From assembly GCA_013824385.1 (NCBI GenBank), contig PNNU01000146.1, forward strand, positions 1 through 7,762: a stretch of 7,762 nt of DNA, given 5' to 3'. Made by a program: the position numbers and the translations under genes. This document shows, piece after piece, positions 1-7,190 of the stretch; position 1 is the first letter of the stretch, and each line of letters starts with the position of its first letter. The notes below the pieces were generated by a model, which was not told the origin of the DNA, did not search any database, and saw nothing but the letters and a program-made list of their open reading frames with translations. Origin of the DNA: Anaerolinea sp. Lineage in GTDB: Bacteria > Chloroflexota > Anaerolineae > Anaerolineales > Anaerolineaceae.

Positions 1-431
1 TGACCGATGACTTCATTATCATAACCACAGACTCTTACGAGACGGGTTTTGCTATCCACTTCGAAGAAAATTCCTTCGGGAGGATCGATAATAAAGGGAT
101 GGGAGTATCCAACATAGAGGGCAAGTTTGACGCCATCCATCTCCACACGGTAACCAACACCATCAACTTCAAGTTCAGTGGCAAAACCGGTTGAAACACC
201 GGTAACCATATTATTGATCAAGGCACGTGTAGTGCCATGCAAAGCGCGGATTGGCGCGAGATCGGAACTTCGAGTAACCAGGATCTGGTTATTTTCGAAG
301 GTAATTCCCATCTCAGGTGAAAAACTGCGCGCCATTTCGCCTTTTGGACCTTTGACGTGGAGGTCAGAGCCTTTAAGTTCGACTTTTACAGACTCTGGAA
401 CATCCACTGGTAAGCGACCTATACGAGACAT
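1..431 (-). CDS. rplF: 50S ribosomal protein L6 (uL6), 3' end cut by window edge
   Basis: L6 binds 23S rRNA near the sarcin-ricin loop and the base of the L7/L12 stalk, close to the factor-binding site of the large subunit. The visible 143 residues begin MSRIGRLPV, then KGPKGEMAR (residues 27-35), the RALHGTTRAL motif (62-71), NNMVTGV (73-79), GVGYR (91-95) and GYSHP (108-112). These cover the first L6 fold and most of the second. The last visible residues, GYDNEVIG, match the family's G-D-K-x-x-V-G-Q turn, with N where K is usual. Family members are about 180 residues, so roughly 35-40 are missing beyond position 1. The start is preceded by a near-complete Shine-Dalgarno AAGGAGG, eight bases from ATG and 27 bases after the rpsH stop. 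The reading frame is open to the edge. Confidence 0.97.
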   Translation of the reverse strand, partial: MSRIGRLPVDVPESVKVELKGSDLHVKGPKGEMARSFSPEMGITFENNQILVTRSSDLAPIRALHGTTRALINNMVTGVSTGFATELEVDGVGYRVEMDGVKLALYVGYSHPFIIDPPEGIFFEVDSKTRLVRVCGYDNEVIG

Positions 432-458
432 GTAGTAATCCTCCTTGATTCCACCGGG

Positions 459-872
459 CTACCAGACCTTGCAGAGTAATTCGCCGCCAACATTTAGTTG
501 ACGTGCTCTCTGTCCGGTCATCACACCCTTGGGGGTGGAAAGGATCGCGATACCCATGCCTGCAAGTACCCAGGGGATATCTTGTTTTTGCGTATAAACA
601 CGCCGTCCAGGTCGACTGATTCTTTCGAGACCAGTGATCACTGAAGCACGTTGTCGACGTTCGCCTACGTATTTCAGTTTCACCCTAAGGGTCTGAACAC
701 TAGGTTTATCACTCTCGACAATTTCATATCCTTCGATAAAGCCTTCCTCTTTCAAAATTCGGGCAATTTCGCCCTTGATTTTTGATTGAGGCATAGCCAC
801 AACGGATTGGCTTGCCATTGTGCCATTCCGGATACGGGTCAACATATCAGCAATTGGATCATTAACACTCAT
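459..872 (-). CDS. rpsH: 30S ribosomal protein S8 (uS8)
   Basis: S8 is a primary 16S rRNA-binding protein that organises the central domain of the small subunit. In E. coli it also represses the spc operon by binding mRNA near rplE. The 137-residue product is of usual length. It begins with the typical N-terminus NDPIADMLTRIRN (residues 4-16) and has the family's LKEEGFI (40-46) and GLERISRPGRRVY (81-93). It ends with GMGIAILSTPKGVMT (105-119) and a VGGELLCKVW tail, which is the rRNA-binding C-terminal part. A strong GGAGGA lies about seven bases before ATG in the 22-base gap after rpsN. I see no obvious copy of the E. coli S8 mRNA target around rplE, but I could not fold the region. Confidence 0.98.
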   Translation of the reverse strand: MSVNDPIADMLTRIRNGTMASQSVVAMPQSKIKGEIARILKEEGFIEGYEIVESDKPSVQTLRVKLKYVGERRQRASVITGLERISRPGRRVYTQKQDIPWVLAGMGIAILSTPKGVMTGQRARQLNVGGELLCKVW

Positions 873-894
873 GTTTCTTCCTCCGAGCTGGCTC

Positions 895-1077
895 TTACCA
901 GGATGATTTCGTCACGCCAGGGATTTGGCCTTCGAGAGCAAGCTCTCTGAAGCAGATACGGCAAAGTCCAAATCGACGCATATAACCGCGCGGACGTCCG
1001 CAGCGTTTGCAGCGGTTCCGTACTTGATATACGTATTTACGTCGTAGTTCACGATATTCCATGCATTTCGATGCCAT
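895..1077 (-). CDS. rpsN: 30S ribosomal protein S14, zinc-binding type (uS14, type Z)
   Basis: S14 sits in the head of the small subunit near S3 and S10 and is a late-assembling protein. The 60-residue product is the short four-cysteine form. C23-x2-C26 and C39-x2-C42 form a complete zinc ribbon, followed by [19 protein letters not shown], the standard end of type Z proteins. The frame is open upstream to an ATG at 1134, but those 19 extra residues lie inside rplE and do not resemble S14. The ATG at 1075-1077 gives the family N-terminus (MASK) and has AGGAAGGA five bases upstream. That Shine-Dalgarno lies in the last codons of rplE, and only one base separates the rplE stop from this start, which suggests translational coupling. 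Confidence 0.97.
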   Translation of the reverse strand: MASKCMEYRELRRKYVYQVRNRCKRCGRPRGYMRRFGLCRICFRELALEGQIPGVTKSSW

Positions 1078-1078
1078 A

Positions 1079-1621
1079 TTAGTCCTTCCTGAAAGGCATG
1101 CCAAGCAACGCCAGCAAAGCTGTCGCTTGTTCATCCGTCGTGGCAGTGGTGACGATCGTTATTTCCAAACCACGGACCTTATCGACTTTATCGTATTCAA
1201 TCTCAGGGAAGATGATTTGTTCTCTCAACCCGAGAGTGTAGTTTCCACGACCATCGAATGAATTAGGTGAAACACCGCGGAAATCACGTACGCGGGGCAG
1301 CACAATATTCATCAAGCGATCAAGGAAGGACCACATGCGGTCGCCACGCAGGGTGACTGCTGTGCCAATGGCGCGGCCTTCGCGAAGTTTGAAGTTCGCA
1401 ATGCTTTTGCGTGCCTTGGTCACCACCGGTTTTTGACCGGTAATGGTGGTCAAATCAATCACCGCAGCATCGAGTGCCTTGGGATTATCCATCGCCTCAC
1501 CGAGGCCGATATTGACGACAACTTTTGTGATGCGGGGGATCTGCATGATATTGGTCAGACCCAGCGCTTTCATCAAAGCCGGTGAGATTTCTTTCTGGTA
1601 ACGTTCCTTCATAATATTCAT
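1079..1621 (-). CDS. rplE: 50S ribosomal protein L5 (uL5)
   Basis: L5 binds 5S rRNA and helps form the central protuberance, contacting the P-site tRNA and the small-subunit head. The 180-residue product has the usual length. Family landmarks in order are MKERYQKEI (residues 4-12), [16 protein letters not shown] (28-43), [22 protein letters not shown] (61-82), the loop with LRGDRMW (91-97), PRVRDFRGV (109-117), [20 protein letters not shown] (122-141) and GMPF near the end. A second ATG three codons in also fits, but GGGAG lies about nine bases before the first ATG, so the first was chosen. The gap after rplX is 21 bases. The 3' end contains the Shine-Dalgarno for rpsN. Confidence 0.98.
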   Translation of the reverse strand: MNIMKERYQKEISPALMKALGLTNIMQIPRITKVVVNIGLGEAMDNPKALDAAVIDLTTITGQKPVVTKARKSIANFKLREGRAIGTAVTLRGDRMWSFLDRLMNIVLPRVRDFRGVSPNSFDGRGNYTLGLREQIIFPEIEYDKVDKVRGLEITIVTTATTDEQATALLALLGMPFRKD

Positions 1622-1642
1622 TAAAACACTCTCCCAAACGGC

Positions 1643-1975
1643 TTAATCATCGATAATCGCGTTGCATTCCTTGCAGACACGCTTTGATTTGCCATCTTCG
1701 CGAAGTAATTCCACTCGTGTGGGTTTGTTGCATTTTTTGCAAACAATCATCACGTTGGATACGGAGACAGGTGCTTCAAAACGTACCTTGCCAGGATTGA
1801 CCGTGCGACCCTGAGATTGAACCTGCCGTTGGTGTTTTGTGCGCATATTGATGCCCTGCACGACAACACGTTCAACTTCAGGCATAACTTTGATCACTTC
1901 ACCGCGCTGGCCCTTATCATCTTTCTGGCCGCTGATGACTTCTACCTGATCACCTTTGCGAATCTTGAGTTTCAT
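1643..1975 (-). CDS. rplX: 50S ribosomal protein L24 (uL24), four-cysteine form
   Basis: L24 is an assembly initiator that binds the 5' region of 23S rRNA and later sits near the exit of the peptide tunnel. The 110-residue product opens with a KOW-type motif, KIRKGDQVEVISGQKDDKG (residues 4-22). It then shows the family signatures VVVQGINMRTKHQR (37-50) and PVSVSNVMIVC (69-79). The C-terminal part holds two CxxC pairs, C79/C82 and C101/C104, which look able to bind zinc. This arrangement occurs in many bacteria and is absent from the E. coli protein. AGGAG stands seven bases before ATG, in the 23-base gap after rplN. Confidence 0.97.
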   Translation of the reverse strand: MKLKIRKGDQVEVISGQKDDKGQRGEVIKVMPEVERVVVQGINMRTKHQRQVQSQGRTVNPGKVRFEAPVSVSNVMIVCKKCNKPTRVELLREDGKSKRVCKECNAIIDD

Positions 1976-1998
1976 TTGATCGCTCCTATTTTCCTGGT

Positions 1999-2370
1999 TT
2001 AAAGAACTTCCGGGGCAAGCGAAACGATCTTCATAAAGCCCTTTTCACGCAATTCACGCGCCACAGGACCAAAGATACGTGTACCCTTAGGATTCTGACC
2101 GTCCGCATCCAGGATCACCGCGGCATTGTCATCAAAGCGGATGGAGGAGCCATCTTCACGACGCCATTCTTTGGCGGTGCGAACGATAACAGCCTTCACC
2201 ACTTCGCTTTTCTTGATTGAACCCTGGGGTGCAGCGGATTTTACAGTGGCGACAACAATATCACCAACTCCGCCCCACTTACGGGTAGAACCGCCGGTAA
2301 CATGGATAACCAGCAATTCACGTGCGCCGGTGTTATCTGCTACCTTTAGCCGAGACTCATGTTGAATCAT
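1999..2370 (-). CDS. rplN: 50S ribosomal protein L14 (uL14)
   Basis: L14 lies at the subunit interface, contacts 16S helix 14 and L19, and is the docking site for the silencing factor RsfS in species that have it. The 123 residues are one more than the common 122. Clear family motifs are [19 protein letters not shown] (1-19), GDIVVATVK (36-44), VVKAVIVRT (57-65), [10 protein letters not shown] (77-86), [13 protein letters not shown] (96-108) and the ending [10 protein letters not shown]. The start overlaps the rpsQ stop by four bases (ATGA). GAGGAGG lies seven bases upstream, inside the end of rpsQ, so translation is probably coupled to rpsQ. Confidence 0.98.
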   Translation of the reverse strand: MIQHESRLKVADNTGARELLVIHVTGGSTRKWGGVGDIVVATVKSAAPQGSIKKSEVVKAVIVRTAKEWRREDGSSIRFDDNAAVILDADGQNPKGTRIFGPVARELREKGFMKIVSLAPEVL

Positions 2371-2648
2371 TCAACTGCCTCCTCGGTTACGATATCGAGA
2401 GACTTGCCTTCACGCTTCACGATGGCTTCAACAGCCCATGCTTTTTCGCGTGAAATTGGGGCAACCTCAACGATTGTCACAACATCACCAATATTGCAGC
2501 CCAAAAGATCATGGGCCTTGACTTTGGAGGATGCGTGAACTACTTTTCGATAAAGTGGGTGCCGATAGGTTCGGTCCACTTTAACGACAACGGTTTTCAT
2601 CATTTTGTTGCTGGTAACCGTTCCAGTCATACGCCGTCGTTCGTTCAT
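2367..2648 (-). CDS. rpsQ: 30S ribosomal protein S17 (uS17)
   Basis: S17 is an early 16S rRNA-binding protein of the body of the small subunit, with an OB fold. The 93-residue product has [21 protein letters not shown] over the first 24 residues, RHPLYRKVV (29-37), KAHD (44-47), IGDVV (53-57) and the closing strand [16 protein letters not shown] (62-77). It is slightly longer than the 84-residue E. coli protein because of an acidic tail (TEEAVE), a part that varies within the family. It starts on the ATGA shared with rpmC, with a purine-rich AAGGTGG immediately upstream in the end of rpmC. Its own stop overlaps rplN in the same way. Confidence 0.97.
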   Translation of the reverse strand: MNERRRMTGTVTSNKMMKTVVVKVDRTYRHPLYRKVVHASSKVKAHDLLGCNIGDVVTIVEVAPISREKAWAVEAIVKREGKSLDIVTEEAVE

Positions 2649-2857
2649 TTTCCACCTTCCGAATTGATACTCAGTTCGCGTTCGCGCAGCATAGTTTCAA
2701 ATGTTGCGATCTCACGACGAGTGATCTTTAACCGACTGGTGTCTGTTAATTGACCTGTTACTACCTGGAACCTGAGATTCATCAATTCATGCTGGGCATC
2801 TTCAAGTTTGGTCTTTAATTCACCAGTTGACAGGAGTCTGATTTCTTTTGTTTTCAT
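2645..2857 (-). CDS. rpmC: 50S ribosomal protein L29 (uL29)
   Basis: L29 is a small two-helix protein beside L23 at the peptide exit, where SRP and trigger factor dock. The 70-residue product is of normal length. It shows the family pattern [20 protein letters not shown] (2-21), then [14 protein letters not shown] (24-37) and a helical [15 protein letters not shown] segment (47-61). It starts at the ATGA overlap with the rplP stop and has GGAG seven bases upstream, inside rplP. It is the second member of a run of four genes joined by ATGA overlaps. Confidence 0.97.
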   Translation of the reverse strand: MKTKEIRLLSTGELKTKLEDAQHELMNLRFQVVTGQLTDTSRLKITRREIATFETMLRERELSINSEGGK

Positions 2858-3282
2858 AAACTCTCTCCTGCAGGCTGATTACGAGCGATAATTCTGGTTT
2901 TGATCGAGAATTTATACGCGGCCTGTTTCAAAGCTTCAAGAGCTTCGTCATGATCAAGGCCACTGATCTCAAACATAATTCTGCCCGGTCTCACGACTGC
3001 GACATAATACTCCACGCTGCCTTTACCTTTACCCATACGGGTTTCAGGGGGGCGATGGGTATATGGTTTATCAGGGAAAATCCTGATCCACACTTTACCG
3101 TGGCGTTTCATTGCACGGACGATGGTACGGCGGCTTGCTTCGATTTGTCGCGCAGTTACCCAACCTGGTTCAACAGCCTGTAAGGCATATTCACCAGAGG
3201 TCATTTCAGCGCCACGCAGCGAGACACCGGTCATACGGCCACGCATTGTCTTTCGCCATTTAACACGTTTTGGCATCAACAT
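2854..3282 (-). CDS. rplP: 50S ribosomal protein L16 (uL16)
   Basis: L16 sits beside the peptidyl-transferase centre and helps position A-site tRNA; it joins late in 50S assembly. The 142-residue product begins [17 protein letters not shown] and contains [29 protein letters not shown], read in two adjoining parts at 45-60 and 61-73. It also contains the [21 protein letters not shown] region (81-101). R82 aligns with the arginine hydroxylated in E. coli L16. The C-terminus holds [17 protein letters not shown]. The first ATG was kept because MLxPKR is the normal start of the family and GAGGT lies seven bases before it. A 48-base gap separates it from rpsC. Confidence 0.98.
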   Translation of the reverse strand: MLMPKRVKWRKTMRGRMTGVSLRGAEMTSGEYALQAVEPGWVTARQIEASRRTIVRAMKRHGKVWIRIFPDKPYTHRPPETRMGKGKGSVEYYVAVVRPGRIMFEISGLDHDEALEALKQAAYKFSIKTRIIARNQPAGESL

Positions 3283-3330
3283 AGCTACTACCTCTTTCGT
3301 AATCCCTGGACTAACAACCCAGTGTAGAGT

Positions 3331-4008
3331 CTATTCACTTACGTATACACCCTCGGTGGACTCAATTTTCTCTTCCACAACGGGTAAAACTTCACCTTTA
3401 TAGATCCACACCTTGACGCCGATACGGCCGTAGGTGGTCATTGCTTCAGCACGTGAGAAATCAATGTTGGCGCGCAATGTCTGCAAAGGAACACGTCCTT
3501 CACGCATCCAAACGATACGAGCCATTTCAGCGCCGCTCAAACGGCCGGAGACTGAAACCTTGATTCCTTCAGCGCCCTGGCGCATAGCCTGCTGTAAAGC
3601 ACGCTTCATGGCACGGCGATAGCTGACACGTCGTTCGATCTGTCCGGCGATGTTCTTTGCGACTAATAATGCATCGCAATCAGGAGCCTTGATCTCTTTG
3701 ATTTCGAGATCAATTTTCTTGCCAGTCAGTGCCTCAAGATCGGTGCGGATCTTCTTAACTGAGTCACCTTTTCTGCCGATCAAAATACCGGGTTTGGCGG
3801 TATGAATCGATACCTTGACTTTGCCGGGGTACCGTTCGATCTCGATGGTAGAAATACCAGCTTTTTCAGCTTCTTTTGCAACCATTTTGCGGATGACGAT
3901 GTCTTGATGGAGCTGAATGCGATACTCTGCTCCTTCAGCGAACCATCTGCCTTCCCAAGGCTGGTTGATGCCAAGACGAAAACCTATTGGATGAACTTTT
4001 CGACCCAT
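3331..4008 (-). CDS. rpsC: 30S ribosomal protein S3 (uS3)
   Basis: S3 lies at the mRNA entry tunnel in the head of the small subunit and, with S4 and S5, supports mRNA unwinding. The 225-residue product starts [14 protein letters not shown]. It has a type II KH domain with the GRKG loop at 78-81 (preceded by KPGILI), then a basic segment [20 protein letters not shown] (129-148). The S3 C-terminal domain follows with [12 protein letters not shown] (152-163), [11 protein letters not shown] (170-180) and [13 protein letters not shown] (194-206). AGGAG stands five bases before ATG. The 56-base gap after rplV is the second largest in the window and holds a possible small hairpin. Confidence 0.98.
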   Translation of the reverse strand: MGRKVHPIGFRLGINQPWEGRWFAEGAEYRIQLHQDIVIRKMVAKEAEKAGISTIEIERYPGKVKVSIHTAKPGILIGRKGDSVKKIRTDLEALTGKKIDLEIKEIKAPDCDALLVAKNIAGQIERRVSYRRAMKRALQQAMRQGAEGIKVSVSGRLSGAEMARIVWMREGRVPLQTLRANIDFSRAEAMTTYGRIGVKVWIYKGEVLPVVEEKIESTEGVYVSE

Positions 4009-4032
4009 AATTTCTCCTGGTGTCTATTTCAT

Positions 4033-4056
4033 GGGAGCAGATCTATTCTCTGCCCC
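4033..4056 (-). other. small inverted repeat in the rplV-rpsC gap
   Basis: On the minus strand GGGGCAGA (4056-4049) can pair with TCTGC (4041-4037) plus CCC (4035-4033). This gives eight pairs with one bulged base at 4036 and a seven-base loop. It ends 24 bases before the rpsC start and is not followed by a T-tract, so it is not an intrinsic terminator. It may be a local mRNA structure or a processing site, or it may be chance. Confidence 0.3.
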
Positions 4057-4064
4057 TCTCGAAT

Positions 4065-4406
4065 TTATTCTTTTTCTCGCAGCACAACCGTGATGTGAGA
4101 AGAGCGTCTCAACAACGGTTTGAAACGACCGCGGGCTCCAAAACGGCGCCATTTACGTGTGGGAGCTTCATCAGCAGTGATCTTGTAAATGACGAGATCT
4201 TCCCGGCTGACGCCGAAATTCTCTTCAGCATTTGCAACTGCGGAGGAAATCAATTTGCCCACGTGCATGGCTGCCACTTTGTTGGCGAATTTTAAAGTCG
4301 CCAATGCTTCAACGGCATTCTTGCCACGAACCATATCGATAACCAGGCGGGTTTTTTGAGCCGAAACACCGCAATTCTTTAACTCGGCGCGAATATCAGT
4401 AGCCAT
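4065..4406 (-). CDS. rplV: 50S ribosomal protein L22 (uL22)
   Basis: L22 binds all 23S domains and sends a long beta-hairpin into the peptide exit tunnel, where macrolide-resistance changes and arrest-peptide contacts occur. The 113-residue product has SAQKTRLVIDMVRGK (15-29) and EALATLKFANKVAA (33-46). It continues with the helix KLISSAVANAEENF (51-64), then DEAPTRKWRRFGARGRFKP (79-97) and RRSSHITVVL (100-109). The hairpin region (about 80-103) looks full length with no deletion. The start lies two bases after the rpsS stop, with GGAG about ten bases upstream inside the end of rpsS. Confidence 0.98.
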   Translation of the reverse strand: MATDIRAELKNCGVSAQKTRLVIDMVRGKNAVEALATLKFANKVAAMHVGKLISSAVANAEENFGVSREDLVIYKITADEAPTRKWRRFGARGRFKPLLRRSSHITVVLREKE

Positions 4407-4408
4407 GG

Positions 4409-4687
4409 TTATTTCGCTCCAGTGGATTTCTCTGAGGCATGGCCGCGGAAGTGGCGGGTGGGGGCGAATTCGCCCAAACGATGACCCACCATATTCTCGG
4501 TGATGTAAATGGGCACATGCCGTCGTCCATCATGAACAGCAATGGTATGACCAACCATCTGCGGGAAGATTGTGCTGGCCCTGCTCCAGGTGCGCAGTAC
4601 TTTCTTCTCGTTCTTGGCGTTCATTGCTTCAATTTTTTTCAAAAGCTTTGGGGCTACAAACGGCCCTTTTTTAAGCGATCTAGACAT
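4409..4687 (-). CDS. rpsS: 30S ribosomal protein S19 (uS19)
   Basis: S19 forms a complex with S13 in the head of the small subunit and contacts A-site tRNA and the intersubunit bridge to L5. The 92-residue product has usual length and near-invariant blocks. These are [11 protein letters not shown] (1-11), [20 protein letters not shown] (33-52), [21 protein letters not shown] read in two parts (54-64 and 65-74), and APTRHFRGH (75-83). An AAGGA lies seven bases before ATG in the 38-base gap after rplB. Confidence 0.98.
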   Translation of the reverse strand: MSRSLKKGPFVAPKLLKKIEAMNAKNEKKVLRTWSRASTIFPQMVGHTIAVHDGRRHVPIYITENMVGHRLGEFAPTRHFRGHASEKSTGAK

Positions 4688-4725
4688 ATCCTCGTCCTTC
4701 TTTCTCGATAAAGATCAACCGCATC

Positions 4726-5562
4726 TTATCGATTACCGGCGTTCCGGCGTCTCACAATATACTGGTTGCTGCCCTTGTTACGGCGAGTGCGATAACCACG
4801 AGTGGGTTTACCCCATGGTGTTTTCGGACCGGGCATACCGGTAGGCTGACGGCCTTCACCACCACCATGTGGATGGTCGCGGGGGCTCATCGCAGTACCA
4901 CGGACGGTCGGTTTGATACCCATATGGCGTTTGCGTCCAGCTTTGCCGAGTTTGATGTTACTATGATCAGTATTGCCAACCTGGCCTACTGTGGCATAGC
5001 ACACCTGACGGATCAAGCGAACTTCACCAGAGGGCATACGCACCTGTGCGTAGTCGCCTTCCTTGGCGAGCAATTGAGCTGAGGTTCCGGCTGAACGAAC
5101 AAGCTGCCCGCCTTTGCCTTCCTTCATCTCAATATTGTGGATCATGGTACCCACCGGAATGCTGGAAATGGGCAGGCTGTTGCCTGGACGAATTTCAGCA
5201 GTTGGGCCAGCCATAACGGTGTCATTGACCTTCAAACCGAGAGGGGCAATAATGTAGCGTTTTTCACCATCAGCATAAACAAGCAGCGCCAGGCGGGCTG
5301 TGCGGTTGGGATCGTACTCGATCGCAGACACACGAGCGGGGATTCCAAGTTTATTACGTTTGAAATCCACCATACGGATATACTGTCGTTCTCCACCGCC
5401 CTGGTGGCGAACGGAAATGCGGCCTTTGTTATCACGGCCAGCATGAGCCTTGCGTAATACGATTAAAGAACGTTCGGGTTTGCTTTTAGTAATTTCGTCA
5501 AAGCTGTACCCGGTCATATTACGACGGCTGGGAGTTGTAGGTTTATAAATCTTAATAGCCAT
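4726..5562 (-). CDS. rplB: 50S ribosomal protein L2 (uL2)
   Basis: L2 is one of the most conserved 50S proteins, needed for subunit association and for a functional peptidyl-transferase centre. The 278-residue product (273 in E. coli) opens [20 protein letters not shown]. It contains GRNNxGRIxxRHxGGG-type residues at 42-57, the OB and SH3-like central domains (about 60-200), [17 protein letters not shown] (206-222) and the signature [10 protein letters not shown] (229-238) with the conserved histidine at 230. After it come [17 protein letters not shown] and a basic tail. The residue before the signature is R (SPRDHPH), where many bacteria have V. The ATG shares one base with the rplW stop (TAATG), and AAGGGG lies seven bases upstream inside rplW, so the two are probably coupled. 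Confidence 0.98.
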   Translation of the reverse strand: MAIKIYKPTTPSRRNMTGYSFDEITKSKPERSLIVLRKAHAGRDNKGRISVRHQGGGERQYIRMVDFKRNKLGIPARVSAIEYDPNRTARLALLVYADGEKRYIIAPLGLKVNDTVMAGPTAEIRPGNSLPISSIPVGTMIHNIEMKEGKGGQLVRSAGTSAQLLAKEGDYAQVRMPSGEVRLIRQVCYATVGQVGNTDHSNIKLGKAGRKRHMGIKPTVRGTAMSPRDHPHGGGEGRQPTGMPGPKTPWGKPTRGYRTRRNKGSNQYIVRRRNAGNR

Positions 5563-5864
5563 TACTCTACCCCTTCAAAAATCGGAATTCGGTCCTCAGG
5601 GATCAGGGTGATCAAAGCTTTTTTGTATTGGGGGTTGACCACTGATATTCTGCGGCTGCGGCCTTTGCGACCGGTTTTGGCAGGAACATTGATGATATTC
5701 ACCCGTACAACTTTGACATCAAAAATCTTCTCAACCGCATCCTTGACAAGGGTTCGGTTGGCGTCACCGGCAACTTCAAAAACATATTGGTGAAGTTTGG
5801 TCACCATGTAGTTTGATTTTTCAGTCACAATCGGGCGGCGGAGTACTTCGTAAATTGAGCTCAT
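5562..5864 (-). CDS. rplW: 50S ribosomal protein L23 (uL23)
   Basis: L23 sits at the peptide tunnel exit and is the main docking site of trigger factor and SRP. The 100-residue product has the family N-terminus [15 protein letters not shown] (5-19), then [22 protein letters not shown] (27-48, in sequence with the conserved V-K-x-A-V-E). It continues with [20 protein letters not shown] (50-69) and YKKALITL (80-87). Its Shine-Dalgarno AGGAGGAG overlaps the TAG stop of rplD, and only 12 bases separate the two genes. It ends on the base that begins rplB. Confidence 0.98.
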   Translation of the reverse strand: MSSIYEVLRRPIVTEKSNYMVTKLHQYVFEVAGDANRTLVKDAVEKIFDVKVVRVNIINVPAKTGRKGRSRRISVVNPQYKKALITLIPEDRIPIFEGVE

Positions 5865-5876
5865 TGTATTCTCCTC

Positions 5877-6503
5877 CTATCCCAGGTTTGCCTTGATCAA
5901 GTCAAGGGCTGAAAGAGGCATGATCACTTTGTCAAAAACCAACAGATCACGGATGTTGAGGTAATTAGCCGACAACACTTTGGCGTCTGTAAGATTATTA
6001 GCAGAGCGAATAATACCTTCATAGGATTCAGTAGCGGGGATCAAAACCAGAGCGGTATAACCACCGACCAGAACGTTCAAAGCTTGTGCCATCAAGCGGG
6101 TCTTAGGTTCAGCAAGCTTCAAATCATCAACAACCACGATCTGTGATTCTGATGCTTTAACAGATAAAGCTGAACGTAAAGCAGCCTGGCGCATTTTGTG
6201 AGGCATAGCCTGCACATATGAGCGCATGTGAGGGGTATGAATCTTACCGCCGCCTCTCCACTGCGCTGAACGGGATGAACCCTGACGGGCTCGACCGGTT
6301 CCTTTTTGCTTCCAGGGTTTTCTTCCACCACCGCGGACAAAACTCTTCGTTTTGGTTTCATGCGTTCCAAGGTGAGCGTTCGCCATTTGGCGGACGAAAG
6401 CCTGGTGCATGAGATCAACATTAATTGGGGCTTCAAAAATTTCAGCAGGCAATTCAAGCGTGCTGACCTTTTGGCCTTCCATGTTTAAGACTTCAACTTC
6501 CAT
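5877..6503 (-). CDS. rplD: 50S ribosomal protein L4 (uL4)
   Basis: L4 binds 23S domain I, and its long loop lines the constriction of the exit tunnel with L22. In E. coli it is also the autogenous repressor of the S10 operon. Counting from the ATG at 6509, the product has the tunnel loop SFVRGGGRKPWKQKGTGRAR in two parts (56-65, 66-75), then WRGGGKIHTP (84-93) and KMRQAALRSAL. After this comes the globular C-terminal domain. I prefer the ATG at 6501-6503 (208 residues, MEVEVLNMEG) because AGGGAG is nine bases from it. It is only three bases from the ATG at 6507-6509, which would give 210 residues. The gap after rplC is 36 (or 42) bases. Confidence 0.96.
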   Translation of the reverse strand: MEVEVLNMEGQKVSTLELPAEIFEAPINVDLMHQAFVRQMANAHLGTHETKTKSFVRGGGRKPWKQKGTGRARQGSSRSAQWRGGGKIHTPHMRSYVQAMPHKMRQAALRSALSVKASESQIVVVDDLKLAEPKTRLMAQALNVLVGGYTALVLIPATESYEGIIRSANNLTDAKVLSANYLNIRDLLVFDKVIMPLSALDLIKANLG

Positions 6504-6545
6504 TGTCATATGCTCCCTTAGTCCAGGTAAACGGTCCCGGAAAAA

Positions 6546-7175
6546 TTAATTCTTCCGCGCTGCGTTAATGATGACGAGGCCGCCGCGTGCACCAGGTACG
6601 GAGCCGTTGACACCGATCACATTTCTTTCGGCATCTACCAGGACAACTTTAAGGTTTTGCGCAGTCACGGCTACATCGCCCATATGACCAGGTCTGCGAG
6701 AACCTTTATAAACACGACCGGGGGTTGTTGTGGCGCCATTGGAACCAGGTCCACGCCATCGATCGGATTGACCATGTGTTTTTGGTCCACCAGCGAAATG
6801 ATAGCGTTTCACGGCTCCAGCGAAGCCCTTACCCTTACTAACGCCAGCAACATCAACCTTATCACCAACTGTGAAAAGATTGACATCCACCTTGTCGCCC
6901 TCAGCAACCTGAACATCACTGGTTCTGAATTCTTTCAGGTATTTAAGAGGAGCAAGGTTGTTGCGCTTGAGGTGACCCATTTCACCACCTGCCAAGCGCT
7001 TCGGTTTTACTTCTTCGAAACCCAATTGGACGGCAGAGTACCCTTCGGTCTCAACACGTCTTATCTGGGTAACGAAGCAAGGCCCAGCTTCGATAAGTGT
7101 CACAGGTACTGCCGCGCCACTCTCATCGAAAATCTGGGTCATGCCGATTTTCTTTCCGATCAGCCCTTTAAACAT
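6546..7175 (-). CDS. rplC: 50S ribosomal protein L3 (uL3)
   Basis: L3 starts 50S assembly together with L24 and reaches the peptidyl-transferase centre through a long loop. The 209-residue product begins MFKGLIGKKIGMTQIF and carries GVSKGKGFAGAVKRYHF (111-127), GPKTHGQSDRWRGPGSNG (130-147), TTPGRVYKGSRRPGHMG (150-166) and the closing GSVPGARGGLVII (191-203). The glutamine that PrmB methylates in E. coli L3 is not present in the GATTTPGR segment. AAGGAG lies ten bases before ATG. Upstream is the 263-base gap described below, so L3 may have its own leader and perhaps its own promoter, apart from rpsJ. Confidence 0.98.
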   Translation of the reverse strand: MFKGLIGKKIGMTQIFDESGAAVPVTLIEAGPCFVTQIRRVETEGYSAVQLGFEEVKPKRLAGGEMGHLKRNNLAPLKYLKEFRTSDVQVAEGDKVDVNLFTVGDKVDVAGVSKGKGFAGAVKRYHFAGGPKTHGQSDRWRGPGSNGATTTPGRVYKGSRRPGHMGDVAVTAQNLKVVLVDAERNVIGVNGSVPGARGGLVIINAARKN

Positions 7176-7190
7176 CTCAGTTGTTCTCCT

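Noticed and set aside
178..435. Plus-strand frame opposite rplF, with similar frames opposite most other genes
   Set aside because: These are antisense shadows of conserved ribosomal genes, without plausible products.
895..1134. Longer S14 frame beginning at 1134
   Set aside because: The extra 19 residues lie inside rplE and do not resemble S14. The ATG at 1075-1077 has the Shine-Dalgarno and the family N-terminus.
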